A stretch of DNA of 64,000 nucleotides from Brevundimonas sp. NIBR10. Its GTDB lineage: Bacteria; Pseudomonadota; Alphaproteobacteria; Caulobacterales; Caulobacteraceae. The stretch's first letter is position 1. The number at the start of each line of letters is the position of its first letter. Under the pieces are notes generated by a model. The model saw only the letters and a list, made by a program, of their open reading frames with translations, made no database searches and was not told the origin of the DNA. A program made the position numbers and the translations under genes. The stretch is taken from positions 1,984,001-2,048,000 of the forward strand of contig NZ_CP115464.1 in assembly GCF_027912515.1 (NCBI RefSeq), in the 5' to 3' direction. Positions 47,015 through 56,772 of the stretch are shown here, in pieces.

Positions 47015-50000
47015 ATGGCGGCATCGCAATCCAAATCCGGTCCCAACGTCGTCAACGGCGGCGCGGGCAACGAGCACCTGAACGGCGGCTCGGGCAACGA
47101 CAGCATCTACGGCATGGGCGGAAACGACCGGATCAACGGCGGCTCGGGCGATGACTGGATGGACGGCGGTTCCGGCAACGACATCGTCAACGGCGACGCC
47201 GGCGACGACACCGCTGTGTATGTGATGAGCGAGAACGTCGGCTCGACCGATACCTATGACGGCGGTTCCGGCAAGGACACGCTGCATCTAGTTCTGACCC
47301 GGGCCGAATGGCAGAGCGCGGCCGTGCAGGCGGACATCGCCCGCTTCCTGGCCTTCCTGGCCGACGTCACGAACCCGGCGAACGGCGAGGCCAAGAACAC
47401 CAACTTCACATTCTCGTTCGGCCTGACGGTTTCCAAATGGGAATATCTGACTGTCTCGGTTGACGGCGTCGCCTTTGATCCGCGCGATCAGGCCGTGACC
47501 CTCGTCAACGACGTGATGGCCGCCGGCGAGGAAACGCGCAGTGTTGCGGTGGATGTCCTGGCCAACGACAGCGTGCCCGATCTGGTCGCCGCCCTGACCT
47601 ACACGAACCCCAGCCACGGCAGCGTGACCCTGGTTCGCACCACAGGGGCCCCCGGCGCGCGCGACACCGCCAGCTTCGTCTACACGCCTGATTCCGCGCA
47701 TTGGCAGTACCTGGCCGCAGGCCAGACGGCGACGGACACCTTTACCTATTCGGTGCGCGACTCTGACGGCGACGTCTCGACGGCGACTGTCACGGTCACC
47801 ATCACGGGCGCGAACGACGCCCCGGTTCTCGGCGCGGTCGTGACCAACGGGGCCGTCGTCGAGAACGGCGTCCTGGCGGCCGAAGGTTCGATCGCCTTCA
47901 CCGACGTCGACCTGCGCGACAGCCACACCGCGACCAGCACGGCCAACGGCACGGGTTACCTCGGTCTGTTCACCGCGACGGTGACGGACAACGGCGCGGG
48001 CGACGGTGCCGGCGCGGTGCGCTGGAACTTCGCCGTCGACGACGCGGCGATCCAGTACCTGGCCGCAGGCGAGACCCTGACCCAGACCTACACCGTCACC
48101 GTCTCGGACGGCCAAGGCGGGACGGTCAGCCAGCCCATCACCGTGACCCTGACCGGGACCAATGACGCCCCTTCCGTGACCGCAGCGGCCACGACAGGTA
48201 TTATCGTCGAGGACGGTGCTCTGACAGCGACCGGTGCGATCACCTTCGCAGACGCCGATCTGCGCGACGGCCACACCGTTGCAACCAGCGCGACGGGAGC
48301 GGGATATCTTGGCGTGTTCACCGCCACCATGACGGACGACGGCGCCGGTGACGGTGCAGGTCGCCTCATCTGGAATTTCTCAGTCGACAACGCGGCGACC
48401 CAATACCTGGCTGCCGGTCAGGTATTGACCCAAGTTTACAACGTTACGGTATCGGACGGTCAGGGCGGATCGGTGGTGCAGCCAGTCACCGTGACCATCA
48501 CTGGCACGAACGACGCCCCGACCATCACGGCCGCCGTCGCCGGCGGCACCGTGTTCGAGGACGGGACCCTGGCGACCAACGGAACGGTGGCCTTTGCAGA
48601 CATCGATCTGCGGGACGTTCACAGCGTGTCCAGCACCGCCGACAGCGCCGCCTATCTCGGCACGTTCACCGCTACCGTCACGGATGACGGCGCAGGCGAT
48701 GGCGCGGGCGCGGTGAGCTGGGCCTTTTCGGTCGACGATGCCGTCGTCCAGCACCTGGCCGCCGGCCAGGTGCTGACTCAGAACTACACCATCACCGTCT
48801 CCGATGGTCAGGGCGGAACCGTGGACCAGCGTGTCGCGGTCACCATCACGGGTGCCAATGACGTGCCCACGGTGACGGCGGCGGTCTCGACCGGAGCCAC
48901 GTTGGAAGACGGCGTTCTGGCGGCCACGGGCTCGATCGGCTTTGCGGACGTGGACCTGCGCGACGGTCACACGGTGGCGACCAGCGCCGCTGGCACCGGC
49001 TACCTTGGCACGTTCACCGCAACGATGTCGGACGACGGCACCGGCGACGGCGCGGGCGAACTTGTCTGGAACTTCAGCGTGGACAATGCGGCAACCCAGT
49101 TCCTGGCCGCTGGTCAGGTTCTGACGCAAATCTACAACGTCACGATCTCGGACGGTGAGGGCGGTTCGGTCGTCCAACCTGTCACCGTCACAATCACCGG
49201 TGCCAATGATGTTCCGATCATCGCGACTGCGATCGGTGGCGGCAATCTGGTCGAGGATGGTGTGCTTGCCGCCACGGGCTCGATCACCTTCGACGACGTC
49301 GATCTGATCGATACTCACTCGGTGACTGCGACCGCCCAGGCAGCCGGTTATCTGGGAGCCTTCAGCGCGATCGTCGCGAGCGCCGCCACGGGCGTCAATG
49401 CCGGCCAGGTCGCCTGGACCTTCAATGCGACGGCCGCAGAGTTTCAGTTCCTCGCAGCTGGCGAAACGCGCGTTCAGCAGTACACGGTGACCGTGGACGA
49501 CGGCAATGGCGGCACTGTCGACCAGATTGTGAACGTCACGATCACCGGCACGAACGACGTCCCGACGATCACGACTGCCGCGTCCTCGGGCATCGTCGTT
49601 GAGGACGGCGCGGCCGCGGTTTCGGGCGTCATCGCCTTCGCCGATGTGGATCTGCGCGATGCTCATACCGTCACGAGCTCGGCCAACGGTGCCAACTATC
49701 TGGGCGTCTTCACCGCCACGGTCGACGACAACGGCGCGGGAGACGGCGCGGGTGCAGTGACTTGGACCTTCTCGGTCGATCAGGCCGCGATCCAGTATCT
49801 GGCCGCCGGTCAGACGCTGACCCAGACCTATAACGTCACGGTCTCTGACGGGCAGGGCGGCACGGTCACCCAGCCGGTTTCGGTCACCGTCACGGGGACC
49901 AACGATGCTCCGGTCGCCAACGCCGATGCCGCAACGACCAACGAGGATACGCCGGTCACTTTCGACGTGCGCACCAATGACACGGACGTCGATGGGACGG

Positions 50001-53000
50001 CCCGGACTGTCACCCACATCAACGGTGCCGCCATCGCGACGGGGACCCCGGTCGTCCTGTCGGACGGCGCCCGGGTGGCGTTGAACACCAACGGTACGCT
50101 GACCTACACGCCGGCGGCCAACACCAACGGCGCCCAGACCTTCGACTACACGATCAACGACGGTCATGGCGGTACCGCCACCAGCACGGTCAACTTGACC
50201 GTGAACCCCGTCAACGACCGACCCGTCGCCGTTAATGACTTCGGTTCCGCGACGGAAGCCGGCGGCGTGGCGAACGGTACAGCGGGGTTGGCCGCGACCG
50301 GGAACGTCTTGGCCAACGACACGGACGTTGATGACACCGTCTTGGTCGTCTCCGCCGAACGGCGGGGCGCGGAAACGGGCTCCGGTGTCGCCGGGACGGT
50401 CGGATCGCCTCTCAACGGCACCTACGGGACGCTCACGCTTAACGCCAACGGTAGCTACAGCTATGTCGTCAATGACGGCAACGCGACCGTTCAGGCCCTG
50501 GCACCAGGTAGCACCCTGACCGATATCTTCACCTACACGGTACGGGACGCGGCCGGGTTGACCGACACGGCCCAGCTGACGATCACGATCAACGGGGCCA
50601 ACGATGCGCCGGTGGCCCGTGACGTCACCCTTCAGGTCAACCAGTTGGGTAACGGCGGCTTCGACGCTACCCCCAATTTCCAGGGCTGGACCGTCAGCAC
50701 CGCGACCAGCGGGCTGAATGCCACGAGCAGTTCGACGGCTGTGGTTGATCGGACCGGTGGCGTCATCGCCGGTGATGCGGCCGTGGCCGTCCTCCAGTTC
50801 ACCGGCCAGGTGCCGACGGGCTATGGAACAGGCTTTGGTCCATCGATCACCAGCACCACCTTCGCAGGTCAGGCCGGCGACACGGTTCGCTTCGTCTATC
50901 GACTGTCCTCGGGCAGCGACCAGGCCATCGGCACCGGCTATATCCGTGACGCGGTGACGGGGGCGATCGTCCAGACGATTTTCAACTACCAGACACCGTT
51001 CTCGGGCTCGACCGGCGTGGTCACCCAGGACGTCGTCCTGGCTGCCAGCGGCAACTATACGATCGACTTCCGCATCGGCTCTTACGACGCCACAGGTGGT
51101 CGTGCGGTCGGTGCGCGCATGGATCTCGGCTTTGCCGGCATTCTGCGGAGCGGCGTAGGCGAGGACGAGAGCTTCACCTTCGCGGGTACGAATTTCACCT
51201 CCACGGCGATCGATCCGGATGGCGGTGCCCTGTCGGTGGTCTCGGTCGGCGCAAGCGCCAACGGCGCCGTCGTGACGCTGAACACGAACGGCTCGGTGAC
51301 CTATGACGCTGCCGGCCACCTGGACTTCCTGACGGCCGGCCAGCAGTTGGTAGATACCTTCGAATACACCATCAGCGACGGACGCGGCGGCTTCAGCACC
51401 GCCATTGCCAGCGTGACGGTTATCGGCCGCAATGACGGCCCGGTGGCCAACGCCGACGCGGTGACGACGAATGAGGACACGTCGACGACATTTGATGTGC
51501 GGTCCAATGATACGGACGTGGACAGCACGACCCTGACCGTCACCCAGATCAACGGAACGGCCATCGTGGCTGGCGGTTCAGTGACCCTGGCTGATGGAGG
51601 CGCGGTGTCGATGAATGCCGACGGCACCCTGACCTACACCCCGCCGCTGAACGCCAACGGCGACCGGAGCTTCAACTACACGATCAGCGACGGCGTGGGC
51701 GGCTTAGCGACCAGCACGGTCAATGTGGCGGTCACTCCGGTCAACGACGCACCTGTCGCCCATCCGGACACCTTTACGACAAGCGAAGACGGCTCGCTGA
51801 CCGTGACGGCCGGGCAACTGACGGCCAACGACACCGATGCCGACGGCGATACCCTGTCAATCCTCTCCGTCAGCGGAGCCGGCTCGCTCGGCACCGTGCA
51901 ACTGGTCGGTGGTCAGGTCGTCTATTCGCCGGGCAGCGCCTTCCAGTCGCTGCGCGTCGGCGAGACGGGCCTCGATCGTTTCACCTATACGGTGCGTGAC
52001 GCCGCCGGCATCGTCTCGACGGCCACGGTCGATGTGGTCATCGAGGGTGCCAACGACGCCCCGACCGCTGGTGACGACAGCGCCTTCTCGAATTCGGGCG
52101 GCTCGGTCGTGATCAATGTGCTCGCAAACGACAGCGATCCGGAAGGCGAGACCATCTCGATCGACAGTGTCGGGACGGCCGCCCACGGCACCGTCCTGAT
52201 CAACGCCAACGGGACGGTAACCTACACGCCGACCGTTGGTTACAGCGGCAGCGACACCTTCACCTACGATGTGCGCGATGCGTCCGGCGCGGTGGATACG
52301 GCAACTGTTTCTCTGGTCGTCGGACTATCGGACCACGACACGATCGGCGGCGACGTCTTTCTGCAGGGCAACTTCATGGAGATCGGAGTTTCCGCTTCCG
52401 GCTCCCTGGGCACGGCATCCGCTGCGCCATCCAACTATCACCCTCAGGGCCTGTCCAACATCTCCTACGTCGTCGACACCGACGGGTGGACCTCGGGGGC
52501 TGCTCCACGAGCCGGGGACTTCACCCTGCCGGGTTCGCCGGTGGACACGATCGTGCTCGGCTTCAACGGAACCAGCTATGCCCAGGACGAGCGGAGCGGC
52601 CGCCGGGGCATCACGACCACGACGACCGACATCTCGACGTCGACCTTGCTCGGTGCCCAGACCGTCGGCGTGGCGGGCGGTGCAGTCCGGATGACCCAGA
52701 CGATCACCCTGGATCCGGGCGCGACCTACTACACCACCACGATCACCGTGACGAACATCAGCTCGGCCACGGTCAACGACGTGCGCTTCCTGCGCAGCTT
52801 CGATCCCGACCAGGATCAGTTCCGCTACGGCAACTACACCACCAACAACGACGTTCTGTCCAACCCGACCGCCGGGAATAGTCTCGCCGTGTCTCGCGCA
52901 GCGGGGCCCAACTCGGGCGTCTCGGTCAATCTGGTGTCTTTCGACGCCGACGCTCGAGCGTCCAACTACGGGTTCGGCAACTACGACGCCTATGCCGCAG

Positions 53001-53842
53001 CATCGTTCACAAGCCCGACCGATCGAAATGGGCAGTTGGTTGATGAGGCCATCACCATGGCCTTCCGCTTCGGCGACCTCGCGGCCGGCCAGACCATGAC
53101 GAAGGTCTTCTACACCTCGCTGAACGGCTCGTCGCAGGCTAATGATATGCTCATCGGCGGAACGGGTGCCGACAACCTGAACGCGGGCGCCGGCAACGAC
53201 ATCATCATCGGCCTGACAGGCAACGACGTCCTGACCGGCGGCACTGGAGACGACAAGTTCATCTTCACGCGGGGCTCGGGCGGCGACACCATCACCGACT
53301 TCAAGGCCGGCGTAGGGACCGACGATGTCATTGAATTGCGCGGCTATGGTTTCACCAGCCTGGCCGACGTGCGCGCGGTCTCCATCCAGAACGGCGCGAA
53401 CGTGGTCATCAACCTCGGTCAGGGCGCGAACGTCCTGACACTGGTCGGCGTCCAACTCGCGGATCTGTCGGCCGACGACTTCATCTTCGACACAACCGCG
53501 CCGTCGGCGGCCATGGTGATGACCGAGACGGTCAAGAACGCCGCCCCCGCAACCTCGCCGATCGATGGTCCTTCGGTGTTTCCCTCCGAGGCTCTGATCG
53601 CCAAGGTCGTCGGCCCGGAGGTCCTGCCGGTGTTCGAGGACGACGCCTTCCTTACCACCCTGTCCGATCAGCCCGTCATCGACGACGCGATGAGCGGGTT
53701 CGAGGATCTTGTGTCTGACGTTTCGACGATCGGCGGCGGCGATGGCCAATGGATCCTGACCCTCCTGCCCCATGAACTTAATGTTCATCTCGGAGGTACC
53801 GGCTTCGGCGGCGTGCATCCGGGCGCGGATTTTTGGGCTTAA
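47015..53842 (+). CDS. Giant RTX/VCBS-repeat adhesin (2275 residues)
   Basis: A very large, acidic, cysteine-free surface protein. From the N-terminus: RTX nonapeptide repeats (GGxGND type, residues about 10-70); one cadherin-like repeat; six VCBS repeats of exactly 116 residues (47825-49912); two cadherin/Big-type repeats with ANDTD; an insert near 50640-51140 that looks like a lectin-like domain (GWTVSTAT, FVYRLSSGSDQ); three more cadherin-like repeats with DGxG and NDAP; a unique domain with DNVRFLRSFDPDQDQFRYG-like sequence; a second RTX block (53140-53265); then an acidic tail. Probably exported by a type I system, which is not in the window. The ATG at 47015 has GAGGG 8 bases before; an ATG at 46985 has none. 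Confidence 0.9.
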   Translation: MAASQSKSGPNVVNGGAGNEHLNGGSGNDSIYGMGGNDRINGGSGDDWMDGGSGNDIVNGDAGDDTAVYVMSENVGSTDTYDGGSGKDTLHLVLTRAEWQSAAVQADIARFLAFLADVTNPANGEAKNTNFTFSFGLTVSKWEYLTVSVDGVAFDPRDQAVTLVNDVMAAGEETRSVAVDVLANDSVPDLVAALTYTNPSHGSVTLVRTTGAPGARDTASFVYTPDSAHWQYLAAGQTATDTFTYSVRDSDGDVSTATVTVTITGANDAPVLGAVVTNGAVVENGVLAAEGSIAFTDVDLRDSHTATSTANGTGYLGLFTATVTDNGAGDGAGAVRWNFAVDDAAIQYLAAGETLTQTYTVTVSDGQGGTVSQPITVTLTGTNDAPSVTAAATTGIIVEDGALTATGAITFADADLRDGHTVATSATGAGYLGVFTATMTDDGAGDGAGRLIWNFSVDNAATQYLAAGQVLTQVYNVTVSDGQGGSVVQPVTVTITGTNDAPTITAAVAGGTVFEDGTLATNGTVAFADIDLRDVHSVSSTADSAAYLGTFTATVTDDGAGDGAGAVSWAFSVDDAVVQHLAAGQVLTQNYTITVSDGQGGTVDQRVAVTITGANDVPTVTAAVSTGATLEDGVLAATGSIGFADVDLRDGHTVATSAAGTGYLGTFTATMSDDGTGDGAGELVWNFSVDNAATQFLAAGQVLTQIYNVTISDGEGGSVVQPVTVTITGANDVPIIATAIGGGNLVEDGVLAATGSITFDDVDLIDTHSVTATAQAAGYLGAFSAIVASAATGVNAGQVAWTFNATAAEFQFLAAGETRVQQYTVTVDDGNGGTVDQIVNVTITGTNDVPTITTAASSGIVVEDGAAAVSGVIAFADVDLRDAHTVTSSANGANYLGVFTATVDDNGAGDGAGAVTWTFSVDQAAIQYLAAGQTLTQTYNVTVSDGQGGTVTQPVSVTVTGTNDAPVANADAATTNEDTPVTFDVRTNDTDVDGTARTVTHINGAAIATGTPVVLSDGARVALNTNGTLTYTPAANTNGAQTFDYTINDGHGGTATSTVNLTVNPVNDRPVAVNDFGSATEAGGVANGTAGLAATGNVLANDTDVDDTVLVVSAERRGAETGSGVAGTVGSPLNGTYGTLTLNANGSYSYVVNDGNATVQALAPGSTLTDIFTYTVRDAAGLTDTAQLTITINGANDAPVARDVTLQVNQLGNGGFDATPNFQGWTVSTATSGLNATSSSTAVVDRTGGVIAGDAAVAVLQFTGQVPTGYGTGFGPSITSTTFAGQAGDTVRFVYRLSSGSDQAIGTGYIRDAVTGAIVQTIFNYQTPFSGSTGVVTQDVVLAASGNYTIDFRIGSYDATGGRAVGARMDLGFAGILRSGVGEDESFTFAGTNFTSTAIDPDGGALSVVSVGASANGAVVTLNTNGSVTYDAAGHLDFLTAGQQLVDTFEYTISDGRGGFSTAIASVTVIGRNDGPVANADAVTTNEDTSTTFDVRSNDTDVDSTTLTVTQINGTAIVAGGSVTLADGGAVSMNADGTLTYTPPLNANGDRSFNYTISDGVGGLATSTVNVAVTPVNDAPVAHPDTFTTSEDGSLTVTAGQLTANDTDADGDTLSILSVSGAGSLGTVQLVGGQVVYSPGSAFQSLRVGETGLDRFTYTVRDAAGIVSTATVDVVIEGANDAPTAGDDSAFSNSGGSVVINVLANDSDPEGETISIDSVGTAAHGTVLINANGTVTYTPTVGYSGSDTFTYDVRDASGAVDTATVSLVVGLSDHDTIGGDVFLQGNFMEIGVSASGSLGTASAAPSNYHPQGLSNISYVVDTDGWTSGAAPRAGDFTLPGSPVDTIVLGFNGTSYAQDERSGRRGITTTTTDISTSTLLGAQTVGVAGGAVRMTQTITLDPGATYYTTTITVTNISSATVNDVRFLRSFDPDQDQFRYGNYTTNNDVLSNPTAGNSLAVSRAAGPNSGVSVNLVSFDADARASNYGFGNYDAYAAASFTSPTDRNGQLVDEAITMAFRFGDLAAGQTMTKVFYTSLNGSSQANDMLIGGTGADNLNAGAGNDIIIGLTGNDVLTGGTGDDKFIFTRGSGGDTITDFKAGVGTDDVIELRGYGFTSLADVRAVSIQNGANVVINLGQGANVLTLVGVQLADLSADDFIFDTTAPSAAMVMTETVKNAAPATSPIDGPSVFPSEALIAKVVGPEVLPVFEDDAFLTTLSDQPVIDDAMSGFEDLVSDVSTIGGGDGQWILTLLPHELNVHLGGTGFGGVHPGADFWA
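47825..49912 (+). repeat. Six tandem 348-bp VCBS repeats
   Basis: Each unit is exactly 116 codons with no insertions or deletions: it begins after NDxP, contains a Glu-Asp-Gly site (ENG in the first), VDLRD, YLG, DGAG, FLAAGE/Q and ends TITGxNDxP. All six run in register over 2088 bases. Unit 5 is the most diverged (NAGQVAWTF, no DGAG). Calcium sites are implied by the Asp/Asn-rich loops. Confidence 0.92.
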
Positions 53843-54327
53843 GACCCGGAAGTGATAGTTCCTGTTCGCTGACCAAGGTCGGCGGGCAGGAGGCCCCGCT
53901 CGCGTTGCAGGTACGGGCAAGGTGCCGTCATTTGGCAGGCGGTCCGTCCTATGTCGCGGAACGGCAAGTGCCGGCCCAGTACGATCGGGCACCCGCCTTG
54001 CGGTTGAATGCCGTGGACCGGTTTCCTCCCGAAGCGGACGCTCCGAAAGACGGCATCGGGGCGAATGCAGTCAAAGGCATCCAGCCAGAAAGCAGACGTT
54101 GGTGGCTGGCCTGAGTGTCGCGTTTCCGGCGATCAGAGAATGATCGTTCCTGGCGCTAAAGCCTTCCTTGCCAGCGGCGTGGCCGTGGAGGGCCTCAATG
54201 TCGCACCGTGCTGACTTCGAGGGCCGCCTTCCCATATCCAGCCCATGGCAAAGCTGTTGATCGGTCGCAGTCGGCAAGTTCGATGTCATCCCTGAGTTCG
54301 TATGTCAGATCCTCCCCCGATCCTGTG
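53843..54327. other. Gene-free interval after the adhesin
   Basis: About 480 bases with no recognised gene. No strong hairpin follows the adhesin stop. Short frames on the plus strand lack start signals. Confidence 0.4.
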
Positions 54328-54798
54328 ATGCCGGGTCGGGAAAGCGTGTGGGCCTATCCGCGCCCAGCGATCGCCCAGCCGACCAGAGCGCACGTTCAGA
54401 TCGTCCACGCCGGCGTGATCGTGGCCGACACCCGCTCATCGGCCCGGACGCTGGAGACCAGCCATCCGCCCAGCTACTATATTCCACCCTCGGACATCTC
54501 GCCGCGGATGTTGCAACGCGCAGGTGGCGGTTCGTTCTGCGAGTGGAAGGGCGACGCGACCTACTGGGATGGCGTGATCGGCGACCGCGTCCTGCCGCGC
54601 GTCGGCTGGAGCTATCCGAGGCCGACCGCTCCGTTCGAATGTCTGCGCGATCACATTGCCTTCTATGCCGGGCCCTTCGATCGCTGCAGCATCGACGGCG
54701 AGACGGTCGTGCCTCAGGCCGGCGGGTTCTACGGTGGCTGGATTACCTCGCGCCAAGCGGGACCGTTCAAGGGCGGCCCAGGGACCATGGGCTGGTGA
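54328..54798 (+). CDS. DUF427 domain protein
   Basis: 156 residues. Pattern of DUF427: ESVWAYPRP, VHAGVIVADTRSSARTLET, SHPPSYYIPPSDI, GGGSFCEWKGDATYWD and the C-terminal YAGPFDRCSIDGETVVPQAGG. Members are small beta proteins of unknown enzymatic role. The ATG at 54328 is chosen because the family starts near it; one at 54283 would add 15 residues. The stop is 4 bases before the GTG of the kinase-like gene, so the two are likely coupled. Confidence 0.88.
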   Translation: MPGRESVWAYPRPAIAQPTRAHVQIVHAGVIVADTRSSARTLETSHPPSYYIPPSDISPRMLQRAGGGSFCEWKGDATYWDGVIGDRVLPRVGWSYPRPTAPFECLRDHIAFYAGPFDRCSIDGETVVPQAGGFYGGWITSRQAGPFKGGPGTMGW

Positions 54799-54802
54799 GA
54801 GC

Positions 54803-56125
54803 GTGAGCAAGGGCCGAGACCTATCCTTCGGACGTTCGGTGCCGCGCGGCCGCCTGTCGCGGCTGAGCCAGTTCGGTCAGCTGGCGGGATCCGTCGCCGG
54901 AGGGATGGTCGCGGAAGGAGCTCGACGGCTCTCGAACGGCGAGCGGCCGCATCTGCGAGACCTGCTGCTGACGCCGTCGAACGTCGGCAGGGTCGCCGAC
55001 CGCCTGTCCCATCTGCGGGGTGCGGCTATAAAGCTCGGGCAGATGATCTCGATGGACGCCGGGGATCTGCTGCCCGCCGAGCTGACGGCGATCATGGCGC
55101 GATTGCGCGACAGCGCCCACCACATGCCGCCGGCCCAGCTGCAGAGCGTTCTGGCCCGCGAATGGGACCCGGACTGGCGCACCCGGTTTCAGCGGTTCGA
55201 CCTGCATCCGATCGCAGCGGCCTCTATCGGCCAGGTTCACCGGGCGATCACGCGAGACGGCCGGGATCTGGCGATCAAGGTGCAATATCCTGGAGTCCGC
55301 GAGAGCATCGACTCCGACGTCGACAACGTCGCCGCCCTACTGAGGATGTCCGGTACCTTGCCCAAGGGCCTCGACATCGCGCCGCTCCTTTCGGAGGCCA
55401 AACGCCAACTCGCTGAAGAGGCCGATTATGAGCGTGAGGGCAGGCAGTTGATGCTGTTCGAGCGCCTGTTGGCCGACACACCCGGGGTCGTCGTCCCCAC
55501 GCTCGATCCGCAGCTGACGACCTCCCGGATTCTGGCGATGACCTTCCTCTCGGGACGTTCGATCGAGACGCTCGAAACCGGCTCCCAGGAGGCCCGCGAC
55601 GGGGCCATGCAGACCCTGATGACGCTGGTGCTGCGCGAACTGTTCGAGTTCGGCGTGATGCAGACGGATCCGAACTTCGCCAACTATCGCGTCCAGCCTG
55701 AGACCGGCCGCATAGTTCTCCTTGATTTCGGAGCGGCTCGTCCGGTGGAGCCGGCCACGGCCGTCGGCTATCGCCAGCTTTTGCAAGCGGGCCTCTCCAG
55801 TGACCGTGCGGCCGCGCGGACGGCAGCGCTTTCGGCCGGCTTCCTCGGCCCCGCCGCTGTCGCGCGACATGGCGCGCACGTCGACGCCATGATTGATGTG
55901 ATCCTAGGCGAGCTTGAACGCCCCGGCCCGTTCGACTTCGGTGATCGCGGCTTTGTGGCGGCGTTGCGCGATCCGGGGCTGGAGATCGCGGCGGACAGCG
56001 CCGCATGGCATGTGCCACCGACGGACATCCTGTTTGTCCAGCGAAAGATCAGCGGCACGGCCCTGTTGGCGGCCAGGCTGAAAGCCAGGATCGATATCAG
56101 GGCCCTTGTTCAAACCTGGCTTTAA
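54803..56125 (+). CDS. ABC1/UbiB (ADCK) family atypical kinase-like protein
   Basis: 440 residues from a GTG at 54803. Family hallmarks: KxGQ as AIKLGQMIS, the Ala-rich loop AAASIGQVHRA, LAIKVQYPGV with the putative catalytic Lys, the ExD-like EEADYEREG, the catalytic-loop QTDPNFANY and LLDFGAARPV in place of DFG. Bacterial members often support ubiquinone synthesis or lipid homeostasis. It lacks the C-terminal TM segments of UbiB, so it is the ADCK-like cytoplasmic form. Coupled with the DUF427 gene. Confidence 0.9.
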   Translation: MSKGRDLSFGRSVPRGRLSRLSQFGQLAGSVAGGMVAEGARRLSNGERPHLRDLLLTPSNVGRVADRLSHLRGAAIKLGQMISMDAGDLLPAELTAIMARLRDSAHHMPPAQLQSVLAREWDPDWRTRFQRFDLHPIAAASIGQVHRAITRDGRDLAIKVQYPGVRESIDSDVDNVAALLRMSGTLPKGLDIAPLLSEAKRQLAEEADYEREGRQLMLFERLLADTPGVVVPTLDPQLTTSRILAMTFLSGRSIETLETGSQEARDGAMQTLMTLVLRELFEFGVMQTDPNFANYRVQPETGRIVLLDFGAARPVEPATAVGYRQLLQAGLSSDRAAARTAALSAGFLGPAAVARHGAHVDAMIDVILGELERPGPFDFGDRGFVAALRDPGLEIAADSAAWHVPPTDILFVQRKISGTALLAARLKARIDIRALVQTWL

Positions 56126-56240
56126 ATTGCTTGCTGTCGCCGAACCGACTTGGCGCCCTCTCCGGGCGTGTGTCTGAACCTACACCGCTGCGAGCGACAG
56201 CCGTCCGTCTGATGATTGGCCATAACGGCGTCAGCCGTCG
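56126..56240. other. Non-coding gap after the ABC1 gene
   Basis: Nothing recognised between the ABC1 stop and the small minus-strand frame at 56241. Confidence 0.4.
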
Positions 56241-56336
56241 TCATGGTTGGCCGGGCTCGCCAGCCTTGGGCTCTGCCTGCGGCGTGTTGGCGGTGGCGAA
56301 GGCGCAGGTGGCGATGAGGGGAATGAAGGGGTTCAT
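56241..56336 (-). CDS. Possible 31-residue peptide downstream of csoR
   Basis: Begins MNPFIPLIATCAFATANTPQ; hydrophobic N-terminus with one Cys, then a Pro/Gly tail. AAGGA sits 7 bases before the ATG. It is 62 bases after the csoR stop in the same direction. Too short to assign; it may be a small secreted or membrane peptide. Confidence 0.35.
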   Translation of the reverse strand: MNPFIPLIATCAFATANTPQAEPKAGEPGQP

Positions 56337-56398
56337 GACGGGGTCCTTGGAAGCGGGTCCCGTAGCGACCGGCGAATGACCTTTGTTCCTTGGGCCGC

Positions 56399-56674
56399 CT
56401 ATCGCAGGGCGCGTCCCAGGAGTTCGATCAGTTCGCCTGCCTTGGCCTTTCGCTCGGCCATGTCGTCTCCGGTCATGGCCTGCATGACGCAGTGATCGAG
56501 GTGGTCCTTCAGAACCTCGCTTTCAACCCGCGTCAGCGCGGCGCGCACGGCCTGGAGCTGGGTGAGAAGGTCGACGCAGTAGCGATCATCCTCGACCATC
56601 CGGCTGATCCCCCGGACCTGGCCCTCGATCCGGCTCAGCCGATTGAGCACCTTGGGTTTTGTGTCTGCCTGCAT
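56399..56674 (-). CDS. csoR: CsoR-family copper-sensing repressor
   Basis: 91 residues, all helical. Copper ligands in the CsoR spacing: Cys33, His58 and Cys62 (25 and 4 residues apart, as in M. tuberculosis Cys36/His61/Cys65). N-terminal LNRLSRIEGQVRGISRMVED and central LLTQLQAVRAALTRVE are the dimer helices. Start at 56674 (MQADTKPK) follows GAGGCGACCT. It is divergent from copA and probably binds the palindrome between them; copper would release it. Confidence 0.92.
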   Translation of the reverse strand: MQADTKPKVLNRLSRIEGQVRGISRMVEDDRYCVDLLTQLQAVRAALTRVESEVLKDHLDHCVMQAMTGDDMAERKAKAGELIELLGRALR

Positions 56675-56722
56675 AGGTCGCCTCTGGTTCAGGCGCGTTA
56701 TACCCCATGACGGTATCTTGAG

Positions 56723-56743
56723 ATATACCCCCATAGGGTATAT
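56723..56743. promoter_or_regulatory. CsoR-type operator upstream of copA
   Basis: ATATACCC at 56723-56730 and GGGTATAT at 56736-56743 are perfect inverted arms around CCATA, matching the TACCC...GGGTA style of CsoR sites. A weaker second palindrome (TACC at 56701 and GGTA at 56712) lies closer to csoR. Confidence 0.75.
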
Positions 56744-56772
56744 GTCCCGCGTTCGCCGTCAGGAGACGTTCC

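Noticed and set aside
47825..49912. Regularly spaced repeats considered as CRISPR
   Set aside because: The repeats are 348 bp, coding, in frame and diverged; they are VCBS domains.
48380..51319. Very long open frame on the minus strand inside the adhesin
   Set aside because: It mirrors the GC-rich repeat codons of the adhesin and has no domain, signal or start context.
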